The translations under genes and the position numbers were made by a program. DNA of 64,000 nt from Prinia subflava (lineage: Eukaryota; Chordata; Aves; Passeriformes; Cisticolidae). Below are positions 53,078 to 62,580 of this stretch, piece after piece. Position 1 is the stretch's first letter. The number at the start of each line of letters is the position of its first letter. The DNA is taken from the NCBI RefSeq assembly GCF_021018805.1, contig NC_086248.1, positions 94,145,739 through 94,209,738 on the forward strand, given 5' to 3'. The notes under the pieces were generated by a model. That model worked only from the letters and a program-made list of their open reading frames with translations, did not search any database and was not told where the DNA came from.

Positions 53078-53685
53078 CTGTCCTGGGAAGGCAAGCCGGG
53101 GAAGGGCCGTCCTGGGAAGGCGCGCCGGGGAAGGGCCGTCCTGGGAAGGCACGATGGAGAAGAGCCGTCCTGGGAAGGCGCGCCGGGGAAGAGCCGTCCT
53201 GGGAAGGCACAATGGAGAAGAGCTGTCCTGGGAAGGCACGATGGAGAAGAGCCGTCCTGGGAAGGCGCGATGGAGAAGGGCCGTCCTGGGAAGGCGCGAT
53301 GGAGAAGGGCCGTCCTGGGAAGGCGCGATGGAGAAGAGCCGTCCTGGGAAGGCGCGCCGGGGAAGAGCCGTCCTGGGAAGGCGCGCTGGGGAAGAGCCGT
53401 CCTGGGAAGGCACGATGGAGAAGAGCTGTCCTGGGAAGGCACGATGGAGAAGAGCCGTCCTGGGAAGGCGCGATGGAGAAGAGCCGTCCTGGGAAGGCAC
53501 ACCGGGGAAGAGCCGTCCTGGGAAGGCGCGATGGAGAAGGGCCGTCCTGGGAAGGCACGCTGGGGAAGAGCCGTCCTGGGAAGGCGCGATGGAGAAGAGC
53601 CGTCCGGGAAGGCACGCTGGGGAAGAGCCGTCCTGGGAAGGCGCGATGGGGAAGAGCCGTCCTGGGAAGGCACGCCGGGGAAGAG
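53078..53685. repeat. GC-rich minisatellite, 29-bp unit, 21 copies
   Basis: 21 consecutive units follow 'ccgtcctgggaaggcgcg' plus 'atggagaagag' with limited variation: C/T at base 2, GCGCG or GCACG, ATGGA, CCGGG or CTGGG in the middle, and GAG or GGG at the end. Unit 19 has lost one base ('ccgtccggg'), so the array is 608 bp. Units 14-21 alternate an ATGG-type with a CCGG/CTGG-type unit, giving 58-bp dimers. The unit has no stop codon in any frame and its length is not divisible by 3. Long frames of 208 to 305 codons therefore appear on both strands; they are not genes. There are no unique spacers, so it is not a CRISPR array. Confidence 0.97.
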
Positions 53686-53990
53686 CCCCTGCAGCAGGGC
53701 AGCGCTGTGGGGGCGCTCGCAGGGCCCGGCCAGGCCCGGGCGCTGAGGGGAGCCTGTCCGAGCCCTCCCAGAGCCGCCGAGGGGCTGTGCAGTCACCCGG
53801 GAGGGCACTTCCAGTAACAAATTACTTCAGAGGGGGCTCCCTGTGAGGGAATGTCCTTCCTGCCAGAGCCCAGGCTCCAGCACCCCATTGAGGGCGGGGT
53901 GTGAGTTTGCTCCCCTCACACTCTCGCTTTGCCTCGCTGGCCCCTGAAGTGTCGCAGTCCCTTCGTGCTGCATTACATTTCCGCACTCTC
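53686..53990. other. GC-rich flank of the minisatellite
   Basis: Non-repetitive but still GC- and CpG-rich to about 53810 ('gggcccggccaggcccgggcg' type sequence around 53726), then falling back to background. Together with the array it forms a CpG-island-like block of roughly 0.8 kb. No exon is recognisable. Confidence 0.5.
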
Positions 53991-54710
53991 TGGTGCCAGA
54001 GGCTATAGGATGTGAGAGTTTGGAAAACCTGAAGACCCAAATGACCTCTCTCTGGCCTGGCTCAGATATTCGCAAGCATTTGCTTCTTGGAAGCAGAAAT
54101 TCCTCTTCTCCTCATGGTATGCCTAATGCTGCAGCACACAGACCTTTGTTGTCTCACAGAACAAGAAACGGATTCAGTTTTATTTGTTCTTCAGGGAACA
54201 AATAAAGTCTACATGGAAGCAGCTGTAAGCTGGAGAGATCTGCAGCTCCTGAGGCTGCTCTTGGCTGAAAGAAAGTGCCTCAGCTGCTGCTTTCATAAAC
54301 CTGCTCACCAGTTTAGGACCCAGAATTAGAGCTGGACTGGTGAAAGACTGATCAATAGTTTGGGCAAAACTTTCTTAAATTTTTGAAAAAAAATGTCTGA
54401 TCACCTTTTCAAGACTATGTTTATGCATGCTCCCAGCTGCCCCTTGCAGCTCATTTCTCACACAAAAGGATGAAAGGGAAAAACAAACTAAAATTTTTCT
54501 CACTACTCTCCCTTCAGGTTTTTATAGGTGGTTTAGGAGTGTCCTATCTAACTGTGAACACCTGGAGGGCAATCAGCTGGGGGAGAGTTGGAGACCACGT
54601 GAAATATTTGGTGGTTATACAGCACCAGGGAAGTCTGAGATAAACATACAAGATACAAGACTAGCTAAAGACCAGCTAGTGTCACTTGTGGATAGAGTCA
54701 GCCAAACAGA
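53991..54710. other. Unique noncoding sequence
   Basis: No gene or named repeat recognised. Confidence 0.6.
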
Positions 54711-54918
54711 ATCATAGAATCATTTAGGTTGGAAAAGACCTGTAGGATCATTGTGCCCAACCATTAACCCAGCACTGCCAAGGCCAGCACTAAATAATGT
54801 CTCAAAGTGCCACATCTTGATGGCTTTTAAATACCTCCAGGGCTGGTGACTCAACCACTTCCCTGGGCACCCTGTTCCAGTACTTGACAACCCTTTCAGC
54901 TGAGAAGCTTTTCCAGTA
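54711..54918 (-). mobile_element. CR1 LINE fragment, 3' end intact
   Basis: Reverse-oriented CR1 with the terminal 'atcatagaatcatttaggt', then 'ttggaaaagacctgtaggat', 'cattaacccagcactgccaa', 'ggtgactcaaccacttccct', 'gggcaccctgttccagtact' and 'accctttcagctgagaagc'. It belongs to the same subfamily as the copy at 36.2 kb. Truncated at the 5' side of the element and noncoding. Confidence 0.95.
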
Positions 54919-57576
54919 GGCATAGAAGAACATACCCCATCTCTATGCCCAGCTTTTAATAGCAGCCATTCACTGCTGGGGACAGCAGAGACAATGTGTT
55001 GTTACAGGGTGTTAACATCCAGCTTAATCTTTTCTACCCAAATCAGTATAAAACTCATTTTTCCCATAACATTTTAAACACATTATTTTGTCTCTGCAAT
55101 CAGGCTTAGCCCTATACTGCTTTTGTCAGGCCCTGGGGTCAGCCGAGGCATTATTAGCAGGGTGTTCTGAAATCCCATCAATGCAGGGAAGAAAACCTAA
55201 CAAATCCTTAAAATTAATTGACGGCATTCAGAAAACATTATGTGATGCACCTCTATAAGCATACTTTTCAAAACCTGTCTCTTATTCCTTGATATTTGGG
55301 CCAGGCCTTGCAGAGCAGGTGAAGTCTTGAAGAATTTACTTTCCATGGGGGAAGATCTGCCAAACTTATGAGTCAAAACCTTTGCATTGAGAAGCACTGT
55401 GAGGCAGGCAGGTCATGCAGCAACCTGTAAGGGATGAGCTAGATGTAACACATGGTCTATTAAATTTGGTGTACAACTGGCTTTTGACTTGTTCTGTGCT
55501 AAGAAGTTTCATTCTGCTGCAATTTTGCAATGGACATGAATAAAAATTTAAAACTGATTAATTCTTTCCTTCTTCTCTATAATATTCACAAATAAGTTTT
55601 CCTCTTTTCGTATTTCACCTCTTATTTCACCCTCAGTCCAACAAAAAAGATTGTAGACACAAGAGTAATGGAATAAACCCCAATCCTATCATTACTAACA
55701 TTTCAACAGCATTATCTGGGTGTGCAAGTTCACACCTCAGTGAGGAACAGAGTGAAATGTGGAGAATTGCCATCTTTGCAGCTGCTACTAGCTGACACGG
55801 CAGCAAGGCAGATTGTTGTGAGGACAGTGCTACATCTGCTGCCCTGTTCATGGCAATGAACCAGACTCTCCATAGTTCCAGCTTCCTTGTGCTGCTCACA
55901 CAGTGCAAAGTGATGCTAATAAGACCACAAATAGCTTATGAAGAATTAAGATGTTGAAGGAAAAAAGGAAATCACACTCACCTAAGCATGCCAGGCTTGA
56001 GTTTCTTTCATGTGGGTCCTCCTCTTATTCACATTGTGTGATGAGGGTAAATTTTGGGAATGGTGATGTACTGCTACAGCCACCCACTAATGGTCTATTC
56101 CAAAATTACAGTTCAGCACAACTTGGTAATTACTGTTATCCATGGGAGGGAGTGAAATGCCTTTAACATAGCCCTTAAGAATATATTGAAGGCAGTCCTC
56201 ACACAGGAAAGAGTTTAACCCCATAGCTCTGAGAAGAAAAAAAAGACAAAACCTTTGATCTTGATCATTTGTTACGGCCTGAGCGCACAGCTCAGGGCAG
56301 AAGCATTGGCCTCTGCTATCTTCAGAGCCTGGAGTGGCTGCATGCCAAGCAAGTGCTCTGCAGTCCAAGCATGAGGAGGGCTCTAAATAACACTGGCTAC
56401 CAACAGCCCAGAGGGCAGCAGTGCAAGAGCTGCGCGTGAACTGGGGCAAGCAGCACCACTGCCATGCATCCTGTTTTGGCAGCAAAGTGAGGTGTTGATT
56501 TTGAGAATGCCATCTCTAAGTTGTCTCTCGAAATAATATAATCCTCTTATTTCCTGCTTCACCAGTTTTAAGGTCGCTTTGGTCTTCTGGGGCAGGGTAA
56601 AGCTGTTGTAGCTCCACAGGGGAAAATCTTGGCTATTCCTCTTAGCACAAAGCTTGACTGTCTGAGATGATGTAGAAGGGAACATGAATCTCAGTAACCC
56701 TCTGAAAGTGCAGGATACACAAATAATCTTTGTGCCTGCAATTCTCTCCTGGCCTGGATGCTAAGGCAGTTTTTAATGAGGATTTGGCTCTGAGTGCATG
56801 TTTCCATGAAATGCTTACAATCTTCTTTTCCAGCCTCCACAATAATACCTACGTGCACAAAAGTAATAAAGTACCATGTACAAATATGCAGAAGCACATG
56901 CCAGTTCTTCAGCTTTCCATCCCTTCCAAGGGCTCCAACAGAGTGGCATTAGAGAGGGGGCAGGAGGACAGCTAATATGCTGACACTCAGAACAAGGAGC
57001 AAAGAACATATTGAAACACTTTGTCAGGTCAGGTCTTTATTCTGGCACTGAAGACAGAGCTATAGACTGACAGAAAGTGTTTATGACCTGAGCAGCAAGA
57101 ACACAAGAGTGAAAGGATCAAGGCCTGTTAAACCAGGATACAGCTGTCCCTAGAGAACTTGATCCTGGCCAACGGGCTTTGGCAAGGAACAGTTCACATG
57201 CAATAGCTGTGTTTTGCTGTGGATGATTGCCTAAATCCCAGCTTAAAGTGGTTAAGTGCTCTTCTCTCCCTCATGTGATGATCTCTCAGTCTGATAAGTC
57301 TAGGAGAAAGGGATGCAAAAATAACTAAAAATTAGGGGTTTATATATATTTTTGAAACATCTCTTCATTATGAAAAGAAATATTGAGGAAATAGATGTAC
57401 ATCATCTTTTTGCTTCTGTGAGGGTAAACAAAATTATGGGAGACGGCAGGAAGACAAAAAAGCATGCTGGAATGAGAAAGAGAGGAAAACTGCAAAATCT
57501 AGTTCATTCATCAAAAAAATTAAGAAGTTAATTAATAATTAATGATGACAAGAGTACCAAGAGATGCAACACAGAA
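54919..57576. other. Unique noncoding sequence
   Basis: No gene or repeat family recognised. The minus-strand frames at 56087-56485 and 56383-56685 overlap each other and carry no known domain. Confidence 0.55.
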
Positions 57577-57819
57577 TCATAGAATATGCTGCATCAGAAG
57601 GGACCCATCAGGATCATCAAATCCAACCCCTGGCCCTGCACAGGACATCCCCAGAAGTCACACCATGTGCCTGAGAGAATTGTCCAAATGTTTCTTGAAC
57701 TCTGTCAAGCTGATGGCTGTTTCCTTGGGGAGCCTGTGCCAGTGCACAGCCACCCTCTGGATGAAGAGCCTTTTCCTGATATGCAACCTAAACCTGCCCT
57801 GATTCAGCTTCATGCCATT
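57577..57819 (-). mobile_element. CR1 LINE fragment, 3' end intact
   Basis: Reverse-oriented CR1: 'atcatagaatatgctgcatc', 'agaagggacccatcaggatc', 'ccctgcacaggacatcccc', 'acaccatgtgcctgagag', 'ctctggatgaagagccttt' and 'gattcagcttcatgccatt'. It is the same subfamily as the 15-kb copy and a little longer. Noncoding 3' region only. Confidence 0.95.
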
Positions 57820-59057
57820 AATAAATAATTTAAAAAACAAATAAACGCCTTTCACCGGCTTCTGAAAAGTTGTCATTGTCCTTAAGAAATGTGTAATAAC
57901 AAACCATTAAAGTAATGCTACAAGTGTTTTCTGTACTTACAAGAAAAATAAAATCATTGAACATTTCTATTCAGGAAAATACAGCCTTGAAAAACCAGCA
58001 TTTGTATTTCAGGGGTATGCAAAACATGAATGAAGGGGATCAGGAAGTAGAAATGTCCACGTCATCAAAATGGACCCTCACAGGGACAGAGCTGTCTGGA
58101 AGGGTCCAAAAGGTGGCTGTCTGTTCAGCTCAGTCACTTATTGGTGCAAAGTCTTTGTGACCAGAAAACCCTTTGACATTAACAATTCTACTGGGCAGTG
58201 ACAGTGACATCAAGTGGATACATTAGTGAATTAAACAACTGAGCTACTCTGATACACGAGAAGCTGTATTTTAGTAATGATTCATCTGAAAAGTGCTTCT
58301 ACCATAAGACAGATTGAGAAGCAATATGCCCTTTGAGGGTCTCTTTGTGTTCCTGTGTACATCATCCCCTCCCTGCACCTTTGTATGAAGGGTAATTCCC
58401 ACTTCATTTATTTGAACAGAGGAAATGGGGAAATTTTCCAAAGAGGCTGAGAAAAAGGTAAAAAATTGGAAGCTTCATCCTTCCAGATACAAATAGCAAC
58501 AGTTCATGAATGCAGAATTAGTTTGGGAAAACTCAGATGCATAAAATAGGGCAGCCCCAGGCTGTTTCAGCTTCTTCACAACAATGCTGTAGTACCTATT
58601 TAGTTATCCAGTAATGCCGAGCAACTGCTGATGACTTCATTATCCACAAAGTATGCATGCAGGCACCCCAAATGAGTCTACTGCCAATGCACTCGCATCA
58701 TTAAATTTAGAGTAAGGTACCAAAACGTTTTTGAAATACATGGGGACTCTTTAATGAAAAGACTTCTTTTTCTCTACTTGGGTGAAAATATTCAAATGCA
58801 AAACCTTCTGAGTAGCCTTATTCTGAGATAAAAGCACACCACTTTCACCATGAGAGTGGTGGCAGTGCCTCTTTTATCTTCATCTGCTAACACCCCTGCT
58901 TCAACCGTATACTCCCATGTGACCAATACTCCCATTTCAGCCTAAGTGCCTGCCACTCACTGGAACTTTTCTTCATTATGACATTTCATTAGAAGGTTTG
59001 TACTGCTTGCTCAGCACTTCTGGAGTAGTGCCTTGCAAGGGAAATCCACAACTATGT
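57820..59057. other. Unique noncoding sequence
   Basis: No gene or repeat recognised; an imperfect hairpin lies at 58827-58878. Confidence 0.6.
58827..58878. other. Imperfect 52-base hairpin
   Basis: The outer arms GATAAAAG (58827-58834) and CTTTTATC (58871-58878) are perfectly complementary. Inside them ACCACT (58838-58843) pairs with AGTGGT (58855-58860). The internal loops are unequal (3 and 10 bases), so it is a poor microRNA precursor. Confidence 0.45.
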
Positions 59058-59792
59058 TCAGGTATGTAGTGGACTTGGTAGAATACCCACCCTCACTTTT
59101 GGTAGTTGAAAACAGGCTTTCATTTTGTCTTGATTTCTGTCATCATCTACCTGCTCACTGCAAAGGAAAAGTAAATGTTTTAAACTTAGTTTAGCAGGTG
59201 GCACAACCTCTGATGGCATGGCCCAAAAAAATGTAGTCCAGGTGTCAGCACAATTTTTTGGACCATCTCCGTTGCCTACAGCTTGCACCACACAGGCGGT
59301 GTGTGAGTATCTCTTTGATTTATGTGGATGGGAGTCTACACAAATGCAAAATCTTGCATTAGAGCAAAGCATCCTCATGTTTCCCCCATGGAAGATGTGG
59401 CACTGAGGAGCTGAACTGCCAGCCACCAGCATCCTCCAGGCGTTAAGCAAACATCTCCAGAGACTCTTACCTGGCCCAGGTTTTACAGAGGTGCCCAGTA
59501 TCTCCAATACCTACTGGAGCCATACCCAGGACGAGGGTAATTTTCTTACCCGTGAGAAATTTAGGACTTTTCCATTATGATGAATGTTTGCTCCCTGGTC
59601 TTCTCCAAGGTACCAATCAAGGTCCCCTGGGAGACTCACAGAAGAGATTTTCTCCACTTCAGGTTGCCCTGTGCAACTAGGGTGGCTCCCAACCTTGCTC
59701 CCTTTTGGGATGAGAGCACACACAAAAGCAGATGAGAGTGCCAACAAAGGAAGGATTTTATGTTTTGACTGGGGCCATGATGTCTCCTTCAT
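59058..59792 (-). other. Long minus-strand open stretch with one stop
   Basis: From 59792 to 59058 one minus frame runs 735 bp with a single internal TAG at about 59511-59513. The upstream part (93 codons, true ATG) begins with a polar start, then LLALSSAFVCALIP, a signal-like hydrophobic stretch, and contains GDLDWYLGEDQGANIHHNG. The downstream part (about 149 codons) is cysteine- and histidine-containing. Two strong donor-like sites, ACGG/GTAAGA near 59551 and CCAG/GTAAGA near 59470, lie in it. I recognise no family. It could be a decayed gene fragment, unannotated exons or chance; the opposite strand is also open over part of it. Confidence 0.18.
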
Positions 59793-60075
59793 TCAGCTTT
59801 TATCCTTAGAAACAGCATTGCCTTAGACTGCACATCTGCTGTAAAAGAACAAATATCTGTCTTTGCCCGCTTCTGTACATACATCCTCTGTCTCCTCAGA
59901 GGCCCGTGCCCCTCACCACAGAGGTGCCCAGCCTTTGCTGAAGCAAAGTGACTATACTGAAAATCAATAGTAGAGCTAAGCACACTAATACTGTCTGTGT
60001 GCTTCAGCTTCCAAGACCAATCATCTGCTCTTGAGGAAATGCTGAGAGGAAATTAGAAATATTTTAAAAACCCTA
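59793..60075. other. Noncoding flank of the retroviral remnant
   Basis: No feature recognised before the LTR begins. Confidence 0.5.
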
Positions 60076-60490
60076 TGTGTTGTTGTTTAAATTTATGGGG
60101 GGGTCCCCGGGGAGTGCCCCCCGGAGACCCCCGGGGTCTTTTGGGTTCGTGGTGTTCCCGGGCTTGCAGGCAAGGAGACTTCAGACGCCGGTGGGATGCT
60201 GATGAGGTGAGGGTTTATTCACTGAGGGAGAGGGGAAGGGGGGGAAGGGGAAGGGGGGGAGAGGAGAGAGGAGCGTCCGGACGCCTCCAGGGGTAGAGGG
60301 GGAAGAGGGGCAGAGCCTTCTGCCTTGGCATTCTTATCACAGAGGTTCAAAGGGGCGCGGTAACATTCTCCAGCCAATGAGGTTACAGATACAGGATACT
60401 GCAGGGAGGGTACAGACTTAGGACAAACCATACATTTTCCAAGGGTGAGCCAGAGCAAACTATTTCCATAAAATGCAATCCCACAAGTCA
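60076..60490 (-). repeat. Retroviral-type LTR (3' LTR)
   Basis: On the minus strand it starts TGACTTGTGG at 60490, directly after a polypurine tract, as an LTR should. An AATAAA lies at 60219-60214 (minus), in the place expected for the polyadenylation signal. The lower end is either the TG at 60096 or that at 60076 (CA on the minus strand). The length of about 395-415 bp is ordinary for an avian LTR. Near the lower end are GC-rich inverted repeats, including AGACCCC/GGGGTCT at 60125-60139. Confidence 0.6.
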
Positions 60491-60504
60491 CCCTTTTTTT
60501 CTTT
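60491..60504 (-). other. Polypurine tract next to the LTR
   Basis: On the minus strand the sequence AAAGAAAAAAAGGG immediately precedes the TG that opens the LTR. In retroviruses this tract primes plus-strand DNA synthesis, and its position fixes both the element's orientation and the LTR edge. Confidence 0.6.
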
Positions 60505-61193
60505 AAAATGTGAGAAGAGAAATATGACATATGACAATTAATAATTTAAAAAATGAAACAGTAATTACACAGTTTTGCAGCATGAAACCAAATACAATTG
60601 CAGTAAGGATTATGTTATAAGGTGAACAGTTGATCTGACCTTGTAATTGCAGTAGACGGGTTATGTGAGTTTATATTGCAAGATTTGAAACAAGTTAAAT
60701 TTGTTTGAGCCTTTCCAGCGCGACTGGCCTAATAGTGTCTAGTTTTTTCCAACTGGCTTTTCAGCCCACCACAGCCCCCAGCTTAGGCTGTGGTGCTGAC
60801 TATGCTCCCACTCTAGGGACAGGAAAACACGTGGAGTTCCCCGGGCTCCACACACGGCTTCAGATTCTCCAGGTGGCCTGCTGCAGTTCCCCCATTGGGG
60901 CCGGGCAGGGGCAGTGAGGAATTTAAATCAACTCAAGCTGCCATTGATCTGTCACGGAATTCCCGTAAGGCCTGAACAGCAAGTCACCGACACTCACGGA
61001 TCTGAGCCAAACCACTCCTTTCACTTTCCAACTGGTTCAACCAAAACAAAAGACCCCCAGTTTTAGGTCATCAAAAGAAAAACAAGAGAAAAAAACTACA
61101 AAAACCGTCAAATACTTTCTCAGACACCAATTTAGGTTATCAATCACCCTCAGAACTAACTGAGGACAGCATAAACCCAAAAGCGTTACAGAT

Positions 61194-61400
61194 TCAATAG
61201 TCTACACTACTGAATCGCGCCTTACAAGAAGACAATTCAAAAACTGCTTCCCTTGGATCTACACTTGTGACCTGAAAAGGCCTCTGCTTTCTAAAACAGA
61301 AAACAGGGGAATCTGCAATATTTACACACACAAAACTAGAAAGGCATAATTGTAAAACTTCTTCATGGGGATGGGAAGGAAATGGAGGGGTTTGGGACAC
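61194..61400 (-). pseudogene. Envelope-like retroviral fragment, broken
   Basis: A 68-codon frame ends at a stop at 61194. It is cysteine- and serine-rich and lies upstream of the polypurine tract and LTR, where env is expected. The surface-subunit assignment rests on position and composition, since no fusion peptide, furin site or transmembrane subunit is recognisable. Downstream sequence to 60.5 kb has stops in all frames I checked by eye. It is a decayed fragment. Confidence 0.3.
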
Positions 61401-61839
61401 CCTGCTGTTTGGCCAGAACAGCTAGGGACAGGGGCAGAAAAACAGGGAAAGGGAATCGAAGTAGCATTAACAATTATACAAGGCTGCAAAACTGGTATTA
61501 CAAATTCACTTTAGCTTTGGGGTTTGGTTTCTTAGCGTTTACCTTGTGGCACTTGGAAAGCGGAAGATGGGACTGAGAGCACGTGGCCATGGTGGCCATG
61601 CGGTCACAGCGCAGCACGTGGTGTTAGCTGTGCCGTGCCGGGTTTAGCAGGAAGGGGTTAACTCTCGGGGGTTTGTTAAGGGAAAGGGGGTTAGGGAGAA
61701 GGAGCAGCGAGGGGAGGAGGGGGTAAGGGTAAGGAAGGAGGTTACACAATTTACAAAACCGAGTTTTGGAAGGTGCGGGGCTTGGGCACAACTGAAGACT
61801 GCTTTTTCCTTCTCTGATGGCTGTCTGGCTGAGTTCCTT

Positions 61840-62470
61840 TCGCTGCTGTCCAGGGCTGCTTGTCCGCGCGGCTTCTCCCGGTGCTGGGGCCCGCGCGCGC
61901 TGCGGCGGGGCCGGGACCACGTGTCGGCTCCGCCGGGACTGCCCCGCGCCGCGGCCGCTGGGCTGGGGCCGCTCCTCCGCCGGGGCCGTGCCGGGCCGGG
62001 GCCGCTCCACCGCCGGTTCGCCGCCCGCGCCGCGGCTGCCGCGGGCCAGAGGGTGCCGCGCCGCTGCCGCGCAGCCCGCGCCGCCGAGCCGAGGCGGGCC
62101 GGGGCCGCGCCGCCGAGCCGAGGCGGGCCGGGGCCGCGCCGCCGAGCCGAGGCGGGCCGGGGCCGCGCCGCCGCCACGCGCTGCTGCAGCGGTCCCGCCG
62201 CGCCGGGGCTCACGCCGGAGCCTCGCCGGAGCCTCGCCGTGGCGGAGCCGCGCCGCCCGGGCCGCGCCGCCCGGCGGGGCTGCGCAGCCCGCGCAGCGCC
62301 GAGGCGGGCCGGGGCCCCAAGGAGCCGGGACCCGGGCCCGCGCCGGGCTGGTCGGCGGTGGTGGAACGGCCGCGTGGTGGCTCACGAGGTCTCTGCGCGG
62401 TGGGGGAGGGGCCGCCCCGGGCCGCGATGGCCCACAACGGCCGCTCCACCGGAGACGGCACAGAAACGGA
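61840..62470. promoter_or_regulatory. Strong CpG island
   Basis: About 630 bp of sequence dominated by G and C, with dense CpG ('gccgcgccgccgagccgagg' type). It is by far the most CpG-rich part of the window. It lies within or beside the retroviral remnant. It may act as an unmethylated island or promoter, or simply be GC-rich viral leader sequence. Confidence 0.6.
62080..62166. repeat. 29-bp GC-rich tandem repeat, 3 copies
   Basis: Three identical head-to-tail units start 'gccgccgagccgaggcgg' at 62080, 62109 and 62138. A partial copy of its core ('gccgaggcgggccggggcc') recurs at about 62298-62316. Confidence 0.93.
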
Positions 62471-62580
62471 GTTACCATGGTCCATCTTATCTCAGGGTCG
62501 CTGATGCTGTTGCCCGACGTTGGTGCGTCACCTATGCTTTTATAAATTATTGTGAAAGTGTCTCTGCTGCAGATGCGTAA

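Larger units (their letters stand above)
60076..62580 (-). mobile_element. Endogenous retrovirus remnant, minus strand
   Basis: Reading the minus strand from high to low coordinate gives a GC-rich segment with an open frame (62649-61624), an envelope-like fragment (61400-61194), about 700 bp of interrupted sequence, a polypurine tract and an LTR. This order matches the 3' end of a simple retrovirus. No second LTR, primer binding site, gag or pol can be recognised toward 64000, so the copy is 5'-deleted, rearranged or truncated at an uncertain point near 62.5 kb. The reading frames are broken by stops and it is not expected to be functional. The right boundary is a guess. Confidence 0.55.

Noticed and set aside
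53078..53685. CRISPR-like array (29-bp repeat length)
   Set aside because: Units are directly adjacent with no unique spacers, and the DNA is vertebrate. It is a minisatellite.
52871..53846. Six overlapping reading frames of 208-305 codons on both strands
   Set aside because: They arise from a stop-free 29-bp unit whose length is not a multiple of 3. All frames encode permutations of the same repeat and none has a domain.
61817..62580. Plus-strand reading frames of 214-242 codons in the GC-rich block
   Set aside because: The high GC leaves few stops in any frame on either strand. The products are Ala/Arg/Gly/Pro-rich with no family signature.
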